Shown here: in pieces, positions 9,804-18,522 of the stretch
Position numbering within the stretch: the stretch's first letter is position 1
Layout: each line of letters begins with the position of its first letter
From: Alistipes muris
GTDB lineage: Bacteria; Bacteroidota; Bacteroidia; Bacteroidales; Rikenellaceae
Assembly (NCBI RefSeq): GCF_943193205.1
Contig: NZ_CALPDD010000004.1
Coordinates: forward strand, 95,775 to 159,774
Direction of reading: 5' to 3'
DNA length: 64,000 nt
The notes under the pieces: generated by a model
Database searches by the model: none
The model's input: only the letters and a program-made list of their open reading frames with translations
Told to the model about the DNA's origin: nothing
Made by a program: the position numbers and the translations under genes

Positions 9804-9857
9804 CTTTTCACCTTTCACTTTTCACTTTTCACTTTTCACTTTTCACTTTTCACTTTT
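9804..9857. repeat. Heptamer tandem repeat (GTGAAAA)n covering the 3' end of purL
   Basis: About seven copies of TTTTCAC (GTGAAAA on the coding strand) run through the purL-purC junction. The last PurL codons, VKSEK and stop, are read from the repeat itself. The unit is 7 bp and three units cover all frames with a TGA. Copy-number changes would therefore alter only the C-terminal tail. Confidence 0.85.
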
Positions 9858-12800
9858 CTGAAATAGCCTACGGCATTGCCGAACAGGTCCTGCCGCTTGT
9901 TGCCCTCGATGTTCTTGAAGAGGTGCTCCTCCCAGCGTTCGGTGTGGCCCATCTTGCCCAATATGCGGCCGTCGCGCGAGGTGATGCCCTCGATGGCATA
10001 GGACGAACCGTTGGGATTCCACGGCGCCTCGGTCGTGGGCCGTCCGTCCGGCCCGACGTACTGGAACGCCACCTGCCCGGCGTCGAAAAGTTCGCGGGCC
10101 AGCTTCTCGCTCACCACGAACTTGCCCTCGCCGTGGCTCACCGCGACGGTGTGCAAATCGCCCGGCTCGAAGCCCGCCAGCCACGGCGAAGCGGCCGAAG
10201 CCACCCGCGTGGTGACCATCTGCGAAATATGGCGGTTGATGTCGTTGCGGAACAGGGTCGGCGATTCGCACGTGACCATGCCCAAACGGCCGTAAGGCAG
10301 CAGACCCGACTTGACCAGCGCCTGGAAACCGTTGCAGATGCCCAGAATCAGGCCGCCGCGGTCGAGCAGCGCATGGACCGCATCGCGAATATCCTTGTTG
10401 TTCAACACGTTGACAATGAACTTGGCACTTCCGTCGGGTTCGTCGCCCGCCGAGAAACCGCCGCTCAGCACCAAAATGTGGCAGCGGTCGATACACTCGC
10501 GCAGCCGGGCTATCGAACGCAGGATGTCATCGCCCCCGAGGTTGCACAGCACGCTGGTCTCCACTTCGGCACCCGCCCGGCGGAAGGCCTTGGCCGTGTC
10601 GTAGTCGCAGTTCGTACCGGGGAACACGGGCAGGCAAACCCGCGGGTGCTCGACCGCTTCGCCCGGATAGGTGCAAACTCCCGTGCGGGGCGCCGCGTCC
10701 ATCAGTTCGGCCCGGTTGTCGCCCTTGTCGGGATAAACCGTCGCGAAACGCTCGGTGTTGGCGCGGTAGAGAGCGTCGAGCGGCATCCGCACCCCGTTGA
10801 CCGTCAGCGCCGGGTCGTCCACGGTCTGGCCGAGGAGCTCGGCAGCCGGGAAATCCAGCTCGCCCTCGCATTCTACCAGAATCGAACCGTAGGCATAGCC
10901 GAACAACTCCCGCTCGTCCATCGTCGCGCGGGCGCCCACTTCGTTACCGAACGCCATCTTGGCCAATCCCTCGGCCACGCCGCCGAAGCCCACGGCCCAC
11001 GCCGACACGATTTGCCCGGCCTCGATGCGGTCGGAGACGAACGTGAAGTTACGCCGGAGCTGCGCGGTGTCGGGCATCCGGTTTTCGCGCGGAGTGTGGC
11101 GTATCAGATAGAGGTTGTTGCCCGGGCGCTTGAAGTCGGTCGAAACGACCGTCGCGGCGTCGACCGTCGTGATGCCGAACGCCATGAGCATGGGCGGCAC
11201 GTTGATGTCCTGGAACGTACCCGACATCGAATCCTTGCCGCCGATGGAAGGCAGGCCCAGTTCGACCTGCATCCGCAGGGCGCCGAGCAGCGCCGCGAGC
11301 GGCTTACCCCACGAACGGGGGTCGGAGGTCATACGCTCGAAATACTCCTGGTACGAATAACGCATCCGGTCGAACCGCGCGCCCGCGGCCACGACCTTGG
11401 CGGCCGCCTCGACCACGGCATAGGCCGCGCCGTGGTAAGGGCTCCACGAAGCCACGCAGGGATTGTAGCCGAAAGCCATGACGCTGGCCGTGCGGGTGAA
11501 CCCGTCGACCGGGAGCTTCTGGACCGAAACCTGCGTCTCGCTGCGCTGCGTGCGTCCGCCGAAAGGCATCAGCACCGTCGAACGGCCGATGGACGAATCG
11601 AACATCTCGATGAGCCCGCGCTGCGAAAGGACATTGTCCTCCCGGAGGTTGTTGGCGAAGCGCTCGGCGAAGTCCGCCCCGGCGATGGGGCGCGCAAAGG
11701 GATCGCCGTCGGCCACCGCCCCGATCTGCGCCTCGGCAAAATGGGCCGCACCCGCCGAGTCGATGAACTCGCGGCTCAGGTCGGCCACCATGCGGCCGCC
11801 GTTGAACATCCGCATCCGGGCCGTGTCGGTGACGTCGGCCACCTCGACCGCCTCGATGTTCTCCTCGCGGCAGTAATCCATGAACGCGGCGGCGTCCCCG
11901 GCTTCGACGACCACCGCCATGCGCTCCTGCGATTCGCTGATGGCCAGCTCGGTGGAATTCAGCCCGCTGTATTTGGTCCTGACGCGGTCGAGGTAGATGT
12001 CCAGCCCGTCGGCCAGCTCGCCGATGGCCACGCTCACGCCGCCTGCGCCGAAGTCGTTCGACTTCTTGATAAGGCGCGTCACCTCCGGACGGCGGAACAG
12101 CCGCTCCAGCTTGCGCTCCTCGGGGGCATTGCCTTTCTGGACCTCGCTGCCGCACGTTTCGAGCGAATGCGAATCGTGCTCCTTGGAAGAACCCGTCGCA
12201 CCGCCGATGCCGTCGCGCCCCGTGCGGCCGCCGAGCATGATGATTCTATCGCCCGGCGCAGGCTTTTCGCGGCGCACGTTCCCGGCCTTGACGGCCCCGA
12301 CCACGGCCCCGACTTCGAGACGCTTGGCCACGTAACCGTCGTGGTAGATTTCGCGGACGTGGGTCGTCGCCAGGCCGATCTGGTTGCCGTAGCTCGAATA
12401 GCCCGCGGCGGCCTTGCGCGAAATGACACTCTGCGGCAGCTTGCCCGGAAGCGTGTCGCTCACCTTTCGGTAGATGTTGCCCGCGCCGGTCACCCGCATG
12501 GCCTGATAGACGTAGCTGCGGCCCGACAGCGGGTCGCGGATGGCGCCGCCCAGGCAGGTCGAAGCACCGCCGAAAGGCTCGATTTCGGTGGGATGGTTGT
12601 GGGTTTCGTTCTTGAACTGCAAGAGCCAGCGCTCGGTCTTCCCGTCGACATCCACGTCGACATAGACCGAGCAGGCGTTGTTCTCGTCGCTCACCTCCAT
12701 GTCGTCCAGCAACCCCTGCTGGCGCAGATAGCGCGCACCGATGGTCGCCATGTCCATCAGGCAGAGGCTCTTGTGCTCGCGCCCCAACTCGCGGCGGATG

Positions 12801-13555
12801 CGCAGGTACAGAGCCAGCGAATCCTCGATTTCCTCCTTGAGGAACGATTCTTCGACCGTGATGCCCGTGAGCTCGGTCGTGAAAGTCGTGTGGCGGCAAT
12901 GGTCGCTCCAGTAAGTATCCAGAATCCGCAGTTCGGTCTCGTAGGGGTCGCGCCCCTCGCCGCGGAAGTAGCGCACCACCTCGCGCAGGTCGTCGGCGTT
13001 CATGGCGAGCCCGTGCCGCTTGCAATAAGGCTGCAAGTCGGCGTCCTCCATGGCGCGGAAGCCCTCCAGCACTTCGACCGGCCTGACCTCGGCCTGCTCC
13101 ATGTCGCTGAGCACGGCGAGGTCCTTTTCGCGCGATTCGACGGCATTGATATAATAACGGCGGACTTTCGCCAACTCGGCGTCGCTCACGTCGGCATCGA
13201 ACAGCAGCAGCTTCGACGAACGGATGCGCACGTCGGCCGAAGGGTCGATCAGCCGCACGCAGTCGACCGCCGACGCAGCCCGCTGGTCGAACTGCCCGGG
13301 CAGGAACTCGACGGCGATATACTTGTGGCCGCTCAGGTCGCACTCCTCGCTCACGGTGTCGGTGACCACCTCGCCGAAGACGGCATAGCGGCTTTTTTCG
13401 AGCAGCTCCGCGCTGAAGCCGAACAGGTCGTAGACGTTCAGCAGCCGCAGCGTGCGGAGCGACAGCCCCAGATCGGCATTCAGTTCGCGCCGCAGGCTCT
13501 CGGCTTCGACCCGGAAGCGGGGCAGTTTCTCGACGAAAATACGGTAGTTTTTCAT
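9836..13555 (-). CDS. purL: Phosphoribosylformylglycinamidine synthase, long single-chain form
   Basis: 1239 residues from MKNYRIFVEKLPRF. This is the large FGAM synthase in which the glutaminase is fused at the C-terminus. The synthetase part has DTYWSDHCRHTTFTTEL and NETHNHPTEIEPFGGAST. The class I amidotransferase part begins near CLPVFPGTNCDYDT, with nucleophile Cys in GICNGFQALV. Because the glutaminase is fused, purS and purQ are not needed, and none are seen. The extreme C-terminus (KVKSEK) is encoded by a heptamer repeat. Confidence 0.98.
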   Translation of the reverse strand: MKNYRIFVEKLPRFRVEAESLRRELNADLGLSLRTLRLLNVYDLFGFSAELLEKSRYAVFGEVVTDTVSEECDLSGHKYIAVEFLPGQFDQRAASAVDCVRLIDPSADVRIRSSKLLLFDADVSDAELAKVRRYYINAVESREKDLAVLSDMEQAEVRPVEVLEGFRAMEDADLQPYCKRHGLAMNADDLREVVRYFRGEGRDPYETELRILDTYWSDHCRHTTFTTELTGITVEESFLKEEIEDSLALYLRIRRELGREHKSLCLMDMATIGARYLRQQGLLDDMEVSDENNACSVYVDVDVDGKTERWLLQFKNETHNHPTEIEPFGGASTCLGGAIRDPLSGRSYVYQAMRVTGAGNIYRKVSDTLPGKLPQSVISRKAAAGYSSYGNQIGLATTHVREIYHDGYVAKRLEVGAVVGAVKAGNVRREKPAPGDRIIMLGGRTGRDGIGGATGSSKEHDSHSLETCGSEVQKGNAPEERKLERLFRRPEVTRLIKKSNDFGAGGVSVAIGELADGLDIYLDRVRTKYSGLNSTELAISESQERMAVVVEAGDAAAFMDYCREENIEAVEVADVTDTARMRMFNGGRMVADLSREFIDSAGAAHFAEAQIGAVADGDPFARPIAGADFAERFANNLREDNVLSQRGLIEMFDSSIGRSTVLMPFGGRTQRSETQVSVQKLPVDGFTRTASVMAFGYNPCVASWSPYHGAAYAVVEAAAKVVAAGARFDRMRYSYQEYFERMTSDPRSWGKPLAALLGALRMQVELGLPSIGGKDSMSGTFQDINVPPMLMAFGITTVDAATVVSTDFKRPGNNLYLIRHTPRENRMPDTAQLRRNFTFVSDRIEAGQIVSAWAVGFGGVAEGLAKMAFGNEVGARATMDERELFGYAYGSILVECEGELDFPAAELLGQTVDDPALTVNGVRMPLDALYRANTERFATVYPDKGDNRAELMDAAPRTGVCTYPGEAVEHPRVCLPVFPGTNCDYDTAKAFRRAGAEVETSVLCNLGGDDILRSIARLRECIDRCHILVLSGGFSAGDEPDGSAKFIVNVLNNKDIRDAVHALLDRGGLILGICNGFQALVKSGLLPYGRLGMVTCESPTLFRNDINRHISQMVTTRVASAASPWLAGFEPGDLHTVAVSHGEGKFVVSEKLARELFDAGQVAFQYVGPDGRPTTEAPWNPNGSSYAIEGITSRDGRILGKMGHTERWEEHLFKNIEGNKRQDLFGNAVGYFRKVKSEK

Positions 13556-13568
13556 TATGGCTGTTTTT

Positions 13569-14663
13569 CTATTGGACGAATTTTCCGGCCCAGCGGGCTG
13601 CGTAGTCCGCCGCATCGGTCCCCACGAACGTCACATGGCCCATCTTGCGTTCGGGGCGGCTCTCGCTCTTGCCGTAGAGGTGGACGAAGACCCCGTCGTG
13701 CCGCTCGGCCGCCAGCCGTTCGGCGGCTTCGAGGTCGCGGCCCAAAATGTTCTTCATGACCGTCGGCGCCTGCAGCCGCGGCTCCTCCAACGGAAGACCC
13801 GCCAGGTAGCGCACCAACTCGCGGAACTGGTTGGTCGTGCACCCCTCGATGGTCCAATGGCCCGAGTTGTGGGGACGCGGCGCCATCTCGTTGAACCAAA
13901 AGCGGTCGCCTTTCACGAAGAGTTCGACGGCCAGAATCCCGGTATAGCCGCACGCCCGCATGAAACTTTCTCCGGTCCGGCGCATGCGCTGCTCCAACTC
14001 GGGCGAAAGCTCCTGGGCCGGAACGCAGCAAAGGTCGAGAATGCCGTCGCGGTGGATGTTGCGCCCGACGGGGAAAGTCACCACCTTTTCACCGTCCGCC
14101 ACCATGACCAAACTGGCCTCGTAGTCGAAATCGACGAACGCTTCCAGGATACACGGCACGGCCAGCAGCGGCAGCGCCTTGGCCAGGTCCTCCTCCGACC
14201 GCAGCACGGCCTGTCCGTGGCCGTCGTAGCCCAGCGTCCGGGTTTTCAGCACGCAGGGATAACCCACCTGCGCCACGGCATCGCGCAGCGATTGCTCGTC
14301 GTCCACCGCCGCAAAGTCGGGGGTGTCGAATCCGTGGGCGCGGGCGTTCCGCTTCTCGCGCAGGCGGTCCTGCGAATCGTACAAAGGCCTGAATCCCTGC
14401 GGGATGTTGTATCGTTCGGCCAGGGGTATCAGCACCTCGCCCGGCACGTTCTCGAATTCGTAGGTCACGGCGTCGCATTGGCGGCACAGCTCCTCCAAGG
14501 CCGCCGCGTCGTCGTAGGCCGCCACAATCCGGCCGTCGCACGCCGCAAAGGCGGGCGCATCGGCCGCCGGGTCGAGCGCCACGGTGCGCACCCCGAGCCT
14601 GCGCGCCTCCTGCGCAAGCATCAGCCCCAACTGGCCGCCCCCTATGATGCCGATGGTCTTCAT
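13569..14663 (-). CDS. purK: 5-(carboxyamino)imidazole ribonucleotide synthase
   Basis: 364 residues, an ATP-grasp protein that carboxylates AIR with bicarbonate and ATP to give N5-CAIR (step 6a). The start IGIIGGGQLGLMLAQEARRLG and the conserved KTRTLGYDGHGQ and NEMAPRPHNSGHWTIE segments are present. It starts 1 nt after the purE stop, so the PurE/PurK pair is translationally linked. Confidence 0.97.
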   Translation of the reverse strand: MKTIGIIGGGQLGLMLAQEARRLGVRTVALDPAADAPAFAACDGRIVAAYDDAAALEELCRQCDAVTYEFENVPGEVLIPLAERYNIPQGFRPLYDSQDRLREKRNARAHGFDTPDFAAVDDEQSLRDAVAQVGYPCVLKTRTLGYDGHGQAVLRSEEDLAKALPLLAVPCILEAFVDFDYEASLVMVADGEKVVTFPVGRNIHRDGILDLCCVPAQELSPELEQRMRRTGESFMRACGYTGILAVELFVKGDRFWFNEMAPRPHNSGHWTIEGCTTNQFRELVRYLAGLPLEEPRLQAPTVMKNILGRDLEAAERLAAERHDGVFVHLYGKSESRPERKMGHVTFVGTDAADYAARWAGKFVQ

Positions 14664-14664
14664 C

Positions 14665-15153
14665 CTACAATTCGGCTTTCAGCACGTCGGCGGTCTGCTT
14701 GGCGCGGAACGCGTCGAGCCGCGCGGCAAGCTCCCCGTCCTGCAAGGCCAGTATCGAAACGGCTATCAGAGCGGCGTTCTTCGCCCCGTTGATGGCGGTC
14801 GTGGCCACCGGAACCCCGGCAGGCATCTGCACGATGGAAAGCAGCGAATCCAGCCCGCTGAGCGCCCGCGACTTGACGGGAACGCCCACCACCGGAAGCG
14901 TCGTCATCGACGCCACCATGCCCGGCAGATGGGCCGCGCCCCCGGCCCCGGCGATGATGACCCGGATACCGCGCCCGCGCGCCGTCTTGGCATACTCGCA
15001 CAACAAATCGGGCGTACGGTGGGCGCTGACGACCCGCTTTTCGAGCCCGACGCCGAACTCCCCGAGCGTGCGCACGGCCTCGGCCATCACCTCGTAATCG
15101 CTCGCCGAACCCATGATCACGCCCACTCTGACCGCTGTTTCCATCTTCTTCAT
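14665..15153 (-). CDS. purE: N5-carboxyaminoimidazole ribonucleotide mutase (class I PurE)
   Basis: 162 residues from the ATG at 15153; a second ATG at 15144 is almost as good. The frame stays open to 15276, but that part runs through the leader hairpin. It moves the carboxyl group of N5-CAIR to give [27 protein letters not shown] and [14 protein letters not shown] are class I PurE signatures, consistent with the adjacent purK. It is the first gene of the purine operon. A Bacteroidetes-type promoter lies about 245 nt upstream. Confidence 0.95.
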   Translation of the reverse strand: MKKMETAVRVGVIMGSASDYEVMAEAVRTLGEFGVGLEKRVVSAHRTPDLLCEYAKTARGRGIRVIIAGAGGAAHLPGMVASMTTLPVVGVPVKSRALSGLDSLLSIVQMPAGVPVATTAINGAKNAALIAVSILALQDGELAARLDAFRAKQTADVLKAEL

Positions 15154-15179
15154 CAATTTTTTTACAGAGCCCAAAAGCG

Positions 15180-15210
15180 AACCGCCACGGCACTCTATGT
15201 CATGGCGGTT
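15180..15210 (-). promoter_or_regulatory. Hairpin in the purE leader, possible attenuator
   Basis: AACCGCCA and TGGCGGTT form a perfect 8-bp stem with a 15-nt loop, about 27 nt before purE. Downstream on the minus strand is CGCTTTTGGG, a weak T-tract. It could be a terminator or attenuator, or a translation-control hairpin. I do not recognise a known riboswitch here. Confidence 0.4.
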
Positions 15211-15215
15211 CTTAT

Positions 15216-15356
15216 CTATCCTTTTATTATGTATGCGGCCGCATGCCGCTCCCGCGAACGAACGCCGCAAACGCATTGCAGGTGCGGCGACAAAGCCCCG
15301 GCGCCCTCGCGGCGTCGTCTGCGGCCCACCGGCCCGTTATGGTCGAAAACAATCAT
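15216..15356 (-). other. Possible leader ORF of the purine operon (46 codons)
   Basis: Between the predicted transcription start (about 15391) and the purE hairpin there is an ORF starting [11 protein letters not shown] and ending in TAG 5 nt before the hairpin. It is arginine-rich and has no recognised homologue. Translation is unproven, and chance is a real alternative in a GC-rich stretch. Confidence 0.25.
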
Positions 15357-15397
15357 TGCGTATGCGGAATCCGGCGCCGGGCCGGAATACAACGTTA

Positions 15398-15428
15398 CAA
15401 AAGTAGCGCTTTCCGGCCGCACCCGCAA
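15398..15428 (-). promoter_or_regulatory. Predicted promoter of the purine operon
   Basis: On the minus strand, TACTTTTG (15398-15405) matches the Bacteroidetes -7 consensus TAnnTTTG. A TTG (15426-15428) lies 20 nt upstream as the -33 element. It would start transcription near 15391 and leave a leader of roughly 240 nt before purE. Confidence 0.55.
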
Positions 15429-15490
15429 CCACCCCCCGGCGGATTCTATCGACAAGTTATTCACAATTCACGGCCGCGAATCGGCGGCGC

Positions 15491-15526
15491 GAAAAAGCGG
15501 AGGCCCCGCAACAGACGTGCGGAGCC
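15491..15526 (-). terminator. Intrinsic terminator of PUL1
   Basis: GGCCCCGCA (15502-15510) and TGCGGAGCC (15518-15526) pair with one mismatch around a 7-nt loop. On the minus strand a short T-run (15492-15496) follows. It lies just downstream of the last PUL1 gene and before the purine promoter. Confidence 0.65.
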
Positions 15527-15556
15527 CCCGGCCCTATTCAGAACCGACTTTCAGCG

Positions 15557-16924
15557 TCAGTTCTTGCCGTAGATATAGAATTCCGAAATGTCGACACCGT
15601 AAGAGTTTTCATCCGCAACTCCGACCCACTTGACATAACGCGCATTGCAGGGAGTGAGCTGAACATAGTTGGTATCGCCATACTCGTGGTTAGGCGCATC
15701 CGCTATCATCAGTTCGCCATGCAACTTCCAGTTCTCGCCGTCTTCCGACGTCGAACACTCGAAAGACTTGCCCATAAAGGCAAAGTTCCCCCAGCACGTA
15801 ACACTGAATCCGACCACCTTCTGCGACACTTTCATGTCGATGATGATTTCCAGCCGCGGATTTCCGGAAATCTCGGAACTGGTCGACCCGTCAAAGAGAA
15901 GCGTATTGACGTCGTAGCCGTCATAAGACTTACCATTGGATTCCACCGTCCAACCGTCCGTAGGTAACTTCGTCCACGATGGATCGGCCTTGTCCAGGAA
16001 CTTCACCAAATCGGACATCTTCACGATTTGAATCGCTACCCCGGCGTCCTCCGGGTCGACGACGGCAGTAGCCGATTCGCCGACCATCTCAATCGAGAGC
16101 TGCATCGGGAAAGTACCGAGTACGTCGTCGACTTCGAGAAAATCGTTGGCAAGCGTCCATGTCGTTGCCGAAGACTCTTTCTCCCCGGCCAAAATCGTCA
16201 CCTCGGCTGCGGGCGAGAAGCTCTCGTCATCGGCGAACCCCTCGGGAATACCCGCCGACTTGACGACGAACTTCGTATCCTCCAACACGGGACGGTCCGT
16301 CACGACCTTCACTTCGCAGGTCATCGGGTCTTCGTCCAGAATCTGACCGTCGACATAATTGCGAGTGATGACCAATTCATTGCCAGCGATACCCACCAGC
16401 GATGCGGCAGCCATATAAGCCTCCTTTTCGATGACCATCTTGGCCTCGCCGTCAACCACAGGAACCTGCGAACCTCGGGCCTCGACCACGCGCACGCCCA
16501 GTTCGTAAGTGACGGACTGAGGTACGTTGTCCATGAAACCGTAATCCTCCTCGGTTATCGTCACCGAGACGGAAGCCGTTCTGCTGCCAGCCGGAATCAC
16601 CAGCTCGCTGGCGCTGATTTCGACCAACTCGGCAGGCACATTGGCGATGATGGGCTCCACGCGGACGGTGACGTCCTCGGGGCTGGCCTGCGCCAGGGCG
16701 ATGGTATATTCGCCCGAAAGCGAACCTTCCACATTCAACGCCCCGTCGCCATCGTAGGTAGCCTTGGAAACGGCTACCCGGTCCGAAGTGCCCGAAATCG
16801 TCGCACCGACCGGAGTTTGGGGATAACCCGCCAAACCGACCTCCTCGTCGGCACGGCAGCCGGTGAAAAGCGCGGCTCCGCCAGCAAGGGCGAAAAGCAG
16901 CGCGTATCTAACTATGTTTTTCAT
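15557..16924 (-). CDS. DUF1735 / discoidin (F5/8 type C) domain lipoprotein of PUL1
   Basis: 455 residues with a lipoprotein signal peptide (ALFTGC, Cys23). The middle contains beta-sandwich repeats of the DUF1735 (BT_3987 N-terminal) type, for example VELVEISASELVIPAGS-like and DLVIPAG-like phrases. The C-terminal ~150 residues look like an F5/8 type C carbohydrate-binding domain (WTVESNGKSYDGYDVNTLLF...NARYVKWVGV). It is the last PUL1 gene, 69 nt after the GH18 gene. It is probably a surface glycan-binding SusE/F-like protein. PUL2 has a different protein at this position. Confidence 0.75.
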   Translation of the reverse strand: MKNIVRYALLFALAGGAALFTGCRADEEVGLAGYPQTPVGATISGTSDRVAVSKATYDGDGALNVEGSLSGEYTIALAQASPEDVTVRVEPIIANVPAELVEISASELVIPAGSRTASVSVTITEEDYGFMDNVPQSVTYELGVRVVEARGSQVPVVDGEAKMVIEKEAYMAAASLVGIAGNELVITRNYVDGQILDEDPMTCEVKVVTDRPVLEDTKFVVKSAGIPEGFADDESFSPAAEVTILAGEKESSATTWTLANDFLEVDDVLGTFPMQLSIEMVGESATAVVDPEDAGVAIQIVKMSDLVKFLDKADPSWTKLPTDGWTVESNGKSYDGYDVNTLLFDGSTSSEISGNPRLEIIIDMKVSQKVVGFSVTCWGNFAFMGKSFECSTSEDGENWKLHGELMIADAPNHEYGDTNYVQLTPCNARYVKWVGVADENSYGVDISEFYIYGKN

Positions 16925-16993
16925 TGTTTACTCTTTTTCGGTTAAAATCGTTCCGCGGGCAGGGTCCGCCCCCGCCTGCGAAACGGAATCGAA

Positions 16994-18502
16994 TCAATAG
17001 TTCGGCCACTCGGACTGCGCCGGACGCGAATAGCGAGCCGGCACGTCGTCGGGATAATTGTAACGCGTGGTATCGGCGAACTTGTAGAAATGGGTCGGCG
17101 CCTTGAGCGGCGAACCGTAGAGCTTCTCGGGACCCTTGTTCAACCGGCTAACGAAAATATCGCGCCAATGATTCTTGTACACACTACCGTTGTAATTCTT
17201 CAGCGGGTCGGGAGCGAAGCCCATGAACCAGCCTTTGCCGATCTTGAGCATGTTCTGCGCGATGGCTGCGGAGAAATTACCGCCCGAACCGTTGTTGAAC
17301 TCCATCGAGATGCCCGAGCACTGCTTCTCGGTCATATCGCCGCGCGGCGAGGTCGTCATGCCGTAATCGCCCACAGCAATGTCGCACCATTCGGCAATGC
17401 TCTGCCCCTCGATCTCGGTCGGCCAAAAATCGATCTTGAACGTCATGTAGGAATAAGAGACAACCAGTTTGTCGGGCATCGCTTTTTTGGATTCGTAGGC
17501 CAGGCGGGCGGCACGGCCGGAACCGGGCGCAGCGTAATAAGGATTCGAGAGATCGGGGTCATTCGAGTACTCGTCGTCGAAGCATACGCCGTCGATATTG
17601 TAAGTCTCGCAGAACCGGGCGAGCTCCTCGGCGAACATCCGGCAACCGTAGTCGGAAAGCTGGCCCACGCCGGCCTGGTCGTGATTGCCCAGGACGCACA
17701 TGAGAACCTTGATACCGCGCTTGCGCAGGGGCTGGAGGAAGACCTCGTTGTTGTCCATCCAGTACTGGGTCTGCGGATTGAGCTTCAGGAACGGTGCGTT
17801 GCGGTCGGGATGGTGGTTGATGTTGCCCGAGAAAAGGCAGACCACGTCCCACAGCAGACGGCCGTTTTCGAGCTCGAACGTCAGGGCGTTGAGCGGATTG
17901 GCGTCGTTCGCCTCGAAGAAGAGGAATCCCTTGGGCAGGTCGTCGCCCTTGTAGCAGGTGGGCATCGAAGTCATGTCCTTGACCACGTAGAAGCAATGGC
18001 TCTCCTTGAGGACCACGCCCTCGGCTTCGAGGACCACGGGAATCAGATAACCTTTGCCTGCGACGAGCCCTTCGGCAATCGCGACCGTCATTTCGAGCGT
18101 CATTTCGGCACCACGCTCAGCGGCGGCGAAAAGACCGTCGTTGGCGAAAGTCACCTTGTCGGCCGGATAGAGCTCGTAGGCGGTGCCGTTGGCCTTGTTG
18201 TACTGCGCGATGTCATATTCGGTGTCGACCTTGGCCCTGGCGGTGAAGCCCTCGGCGGGAGCTTTCGTCAAGACCAGACGCAGGTCGGCCGTATGGGTCG
18301 CTGTCCAAAGCTCGACGGAAGCATTCGACTTGCCGGAAGCGGCGTCCTGCAACAGGGCGCCCGTCTGGCTGAGACCCGTTTCGATGGATTCCGCACCGTT
18401 CCACTCGCCCACCGTCACATCTTCCGAACAGGAGCTGAACGCAGCGGCGCACAGCCATGCGGCTGCGACAAGAATGCCGGATTTGAAATATTTGGTTTTC
18501 AT
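16994..18502 (-). CDS. GH18 endo-beta-N-acetylglucosaminidase-type lipoprotein with DUF1735 domain (PUL1)
   Basis: 502 residues from MKTKYFKSGILVAAAW; the lipobox is AFSSC (Cys25), so it is probably surface-exposed. Residues ~35-175 are a DUF1735 domain. Residues ~190-490 are a GH18 barrel with IDGVCFDDEYS. Asp309 and Glu311 occupy the catalytic Asp-x-Glu positions, while the first Asp of the DxDxE motif is Cys307. Known relatives (EndoH/F1 and BT_3987 types) cut the chitobiose core of N-glycans, so release of N-glycans at the cell surface is the likely role. It lies 20 nt after the LamG-type lipoprotein gene. Confidence 0.82.
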   Translation of the reverse strand: MKTKYFKSGILVAAAWLCAAAFSSCSEDVTVGEWNGAESIETGLSQTGALLQDAASGKSNASVELWTATHTADLRLVLTKAPAEGFTARAKVDTEYDIAQYNKANGTAYELYPADKVTFANDGLFAAAERGAEMTLEMTVAIAEGLVAGKGYLIPVVLEAEGVVLKESHCFYVVKDMTSMPTCYKGDDLPKGFLFFEANDANPLNALTFELENGRLLWDVVCLFSGNINHHPDRNAPFLKLNPQTQYWMDNNEVFLQPLRKRGIKVLMCVLGNHDQAGVGQLSDYGCRMFAEELARFCETYNIDGVCFDDEYSNDPDLSNPYYAAPGSGRAARLAYESKKAMPDKLVVSYSYMTFKIDFWPTEIEGQSIAEWCDIAVGDYGMTTSPRGDMTEKQCSGISMEFNNGSGGNFSAAIAQNMLKIGKGWFMGFAPDPLKNYNGSVYKNHWRDIFVSRLNKGPEKLYGSPLKAPTHFYKFADTTRYNYPDDVPARYSRPAQSEWPNY

Positions 18503-18522
18503 ACGTAAATGGCTGTTAGGGA

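Noticed and set aside
9350..13759. 1469-codon open frame on the plus strand opposite purL
   Set aside because: Low-complexity His/Arg/Asp-rich translation typical of the antisense frame of a GC-rich gene; purL on the other strand is unambiguous.
15154..15410. ZTP or other purine riboswitch before purE
   Set aside because: I looked for the conserved ZTP and purine aptamer sequences and did not find them; only a simple hairpin and short ORF are visible.
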